From contig CALECM010000132.1 of NCBI GenBank assembly GCA_937949745.1, forward strand, positions 35,629 to 99,628: 64,000 nt of DNA, written 5' to 3'. This document shows, in pieces, positions 63,401 to 64,000 of the stretch (position 1 is its first letter; each line of letters begins with the position of its first letter). Origin of the DNA: an uncultured Bacteroidales bacterium (GTDB taxonomy: Bacteria > Bacteroidota > Bacteroidia > Bacteroidales > WCHB1-69). The translations under genes and the position numbers were made by a program. The notes under the pieces were generated by a model. The model had not been told where the DNA came from and ran no database searches. It saw nothing but the letters and a program-made list of their open reading frames with translations.

Positions 63401-63979
63401 GTACAGCAGATAGACTGGAACTATACCATTTCCACGGATATACCCGAGTTAAGTTATGTATACCGGTTAAATGATACTATCAGAGGAACAGTAACAGCCC
63501 GGCAGACCGATCCGGTACCGGAAGTGATTTATTATACCGGAGAGTTTACCCGTCCATTCACTGTAATTCCCGATAATACGCACCGAACATTTAAGTTCTA
63601 TGACTCCCCTACTGCCATCACCCCGTTCTATACCGCGCCTCCGGCTTATACGACTCCTCGTTTATACGACACCCTGGTACTATGGGTTTCCGCGATAAGC
63701 AACACTACATCCTCTAACTGTGAAACCAAAAGGATGAAGATTCAGATTAATGTGCAAGTATCGGATTTCGATCTGACAGCCAATCATCTTATCTCACCAG
63801 TAAGCCTTGATTGCGGTTTAATGGATGAATTTATTACCATGGAGATCGGGAATACTATGGATACCATAATTCCTGCCAATAAATTCAGGATCACGGGAGA
63901 ATTTACCGGCACTTCCACCAGAACGGTAATAGACACGATCAAGCAGGCGATCGGCTGCATGGTTGAGAAAGGAAATTAG
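57467..63979 (+). CDS. Giant secreted multidomain protein (beta-helix, CARDB-like repeats); 3' end uncertain
   Basis: At least 2170 residues. A signal peptide (1-18, ending MLAQ) is followed by a jelly-roll-like domain (~25-235) and an Ig/fibronectin-like region. A right-handed beta-helix with many Asn-rich turns (~470-930) comes next, then a CARDB-like domain (~965), another jelly-roll (~1080-1250) and further CARDB-like repeats near 1520, 1900 and 2100 (LVNPVTNCDLGNEEIKI, LVYPVSSCALGEEYIEV, LISPVSLDCGLMDEFIT). Likely a surface or secreted protein of T9SS type, though the sorting domain would lie outside the window. In the last repeat the frame stops at TAG (63977-63979), while the +1 frame from about 63960 stays open to the window end and reads RKEIRGVTLEH. 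That resembles the VKVVRFTTPF of the preceding repeat, so a frameshift is suspected. Confidence 0.75.
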   Translation: MKKTLFFVLLLMPLLMLAQPVTQELIFENFDLSTNPSEYKFQNSPNLTYWKTVTDVASSQPRSMNAKMNQGTGDMYLISDTIEIPNGHNFVYLNFDQICKIVSDQVALIQYQVATGYTPEGHPIFGQDWHNMIFSSSTPTIYYGKIHEDGRQERGAVPNTGRFSVDAYQPLWGSALNDPTNNMWRNELLNITSFVINSSSNIKHFRIRFLAKHNNIPQFAGVPGWYLDNIKVVSSPVELIPPQITWDRSTPMNTVNNRPGPHAIIAQITDNTGVDYSSVRFWYTIDGGTPVYLPNDSILPGGTTTSVKMLWWVPRQCYGTDIRYGVEAKDIHGNSSRKDTVLYLRETYPANIGQNDAELTKFIDFPSDNSVTAGDSYPITVAFTNKSRNTMETLQIGWKNITTNESGSYTWDYDDKGPRPDTHGLCMDLPDTVIVGNFTPTMGSNLLRVWVINRNNAEDDRHNNDTLEIRLYGCRGRYHGPHILGTGDIEPSEVIEFADLSEMKERFHYCGMDGDVVIRLLPGDYTDFQFTSNDPSIYGHNVSEGGNDRFKITFESYNGIADSVRIVDNTSTGEGAVVIHSIATKPVKNYGFHNITLLGKTGGASSRGVFIHGNKVENVTISNCKIKIEDSQAVTPNFAGICRTLPSSNNQGDDRIWILNNTITGGSYGIYYFSNSSRTHHVNNISGNTITSRVTGIYTKYSNVDSVYSNTVFQSTFQPTPFNGIHIENSSNAKFYAKNKVYIEHDMKYGMYFNVTAGTAAQKLLIANNEVIGTVKNPKMYGIYIDNNAYTDLINNSVYVTSNGIPVELGASGDVLSALNLTLTSTNTVRVQNNILVNKCMTSLSNRNYAIYGHNVLPSGRYTSNYNNYVSNGPLAYLNGRDRNSLQDIKALTLGTYSLDSNSISRDPDFPNLGNAIPNLKLNEYSGLEAKTFPRVLDDIEGTPRLSNITYMGAYTSNMLATNLEIVRLISPSNDVVCPQQDYPVQIEIRNVGSSNINFSQTNVTLNFDISHGIQIPPYQITGNTSVAPLSSYIVTLGSNVAIPLNENVDFTVSVNTPADTDHSNDTLRQTVRIEGVRVPYEEDFTRNPPEPAFRIQQIQGDGNWEFAQGPGTQPNIAPYYGSGRLFFNSVDALSTTETKSVAILPTIDLSNTTDPVFEMWVSHDNGSSGRTAEGYTVVLYTSTGASQEITAIGQSAPFIRRYDLTARTPVWKKYTYRLSSYLSGDRSCIQIGIIGTIQKGQNLNVDRVLLKDSYTNDLAVTDIYSLGKTSSLHQISPKIQARVINEGWDPQSNREVKLTITRNNAQVYTESKYTGTIPYEGEQLITFDGTHLTQNGEYLITIAVVNDENNANNSNTRTLIVTNDTAAYATNDYNDLLAAGSTAAISLVNRYKIDEELIVKAVSFYPVNAAVAEGKPVIAFVSDSAGNVLATSDTLVITSEMVNTWVTIPINNYARTNLARQFYAGIHMLEAGYYLGTQVEGPIRDSAYYSKVNNNYVPQTTGRFMINAVVDKPITKELAILDLVNPVTNCDLGNEEIKIAVTNNGYEEIPAGTVFHYSVNGTLVETYTYDQSIPSRGANPNYIVFNNTYNFTNNVVGQDDDYVIKVWATNVTGDLILFNDTIKVEIISKGKSNFPIAADEVEIPFYTSDYLTATLPPSIPQGELLWYANTGIESWDFLHMGSSFLTPTIYYDTTFYVTAAPGTVRMASVENSSTQTYTLTQPFLFNTGYSRGRVLYEQSEIGRYGTISKMALNVNNTTNVETPIKIYLKETDLATLPSAPFNWETEIADAVLVYEGTPAFNTAGWFELEFNELFEYTSGNLMVLTETNCGTPCVSNTTTPNFKGNSITLHVQYVNWNQNTNPQANWQTYSRRWDIQLFMADLECASEKKPVAVKVVNQPTYDVETEELVYPVSSCALGEEYIEVRLRNRINRPIPAGKIMIKAVFNGNTITHLVNEAFGPLEVKVVRFTTPFDFTADVQQIDWNYTISTDIPELSYVYRLNDTIRGTVTARQTDPVPEVIYYTGEFTRPFTVIPDNTHRTFKFYDSPTAITPFYTAPPAYTTPRLYDTLVLWVSAISNTTSSNCETKRMKIQINVQVSDFDLTANHLISPVSLDCGLMDEFITMEIGNTMDTIIPANKFRITGEFTGTSTRTVIDTIKQAIGCMVEKGN

Positions 63980-64000
63980 AGGGGTTACCTTGGAACATAA

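Noticed and set aside
1..64000. CRISPR arrays, tRNA or rRNA genes
   Set aside because: No regularly spaced short repeats and no cloverleaf or rRNA-like segments were noticed by reading; a covariance-model scan would be needed to exclude small RNAs.

Overview
The window is a stretch of a Bacteroidales-type (Bacteroidota) chromosome. The evidence is the recurrent promoter -7 element TAnnTTTG upstream of many genes, A/T-rich leaders without clear Shine-Dalgarno sequences, two type IX secretion (T9SS) C-terminal sorting domains, Bacteroidota-typical families (DUF1015, DUF3109, DUF6266, VirE_N/BT4734-like, DUF3987) and a glycan- and amino-acid-using gene set. No rRNA, tRNA or CRISPR array was seen.

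Positions 1-33,727 are core chromosome. In order: the end of an alpha-glucan phosphorylase, Maf, TatD nuclease, a KamA-type aminomutase with non-lysine specificity residues, a lipoprotein, a PHP phosphatase, xseA-pyrC, murG-yqeY-hotdog-murC-acyl-ACP thioesterase, hutI, a secreted C10 protease with CUB and T9SS domains, DUF1015, a four-helix-bundle (S23-like) protein, GH2 beta-mannosidase, a UbiA prenyltransferase paired with a radical SAM enzyme, grpE-dnaJ, DUF3109, tryptophanase, a MORN-repeat lipoprotein, an OmpH-like protein, recQ, hldD and dnaK. The chaperone loci dnaK and grpE-dnaJ both carry sigma-54-like -24/-12 sites.

Positions 33,709-51,860 are an 18.2-kb integrated element. It is bounded by an 18-bp imperfect direct repeat. 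The left copy is the last codons of dnaK; the right copy again spells that end and is followed by what looks like dnaK's own terminator. From left to right the element holds arm-like repeats, an HTH protein, a tyrosine integrase, an unknown 507-aa protein, a cluster of GGTGA/TCACC repeats, a replication module (two HTH proteins, a VirE_N primase-like protein, a PriCT-DUF3987 protein), a possible nucleotide-cyclase-like orphan, a SymE-type toxin, and a five-gene operon. That operon is an XRE regulator, a C5 methyltransferase, a PD-(D/E)XK endonuclease, a beta-class methyltransferase and a long Argonaute whose PIWI catalytic aspartates are gone. After a 1.3-kb C-rich, mostly non-coding stretch come a DUF6266 protein and a compact holin-like / endolysin-like / u-spanin-like cassette. 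No capsid, tail, portal, terminase or conjugation genes are visible, so the element resembles a phage satellite or mobilizable defence island more than a complete prophage or ICE.

Positions 51,861-64,000 are chromosome again: the displaced dnaK terminator, an A/T-rich gap with one possible 53-aa membrane peptide, a T9SS-exported GLUG-type protein made of three nearly identical 300-aa repeats, a small lipoprotein, dusB, and a giant secreted beta-helix/CARDB-like protein that reaches the window edge and seems to change frame in its last 50 bases.

The most notable system is the Argonaute co-directional and nearly overlapping with a complete two-methyltransferase restriction-modification set, inside an element that uses the 3' end of dnaK as attachment site.
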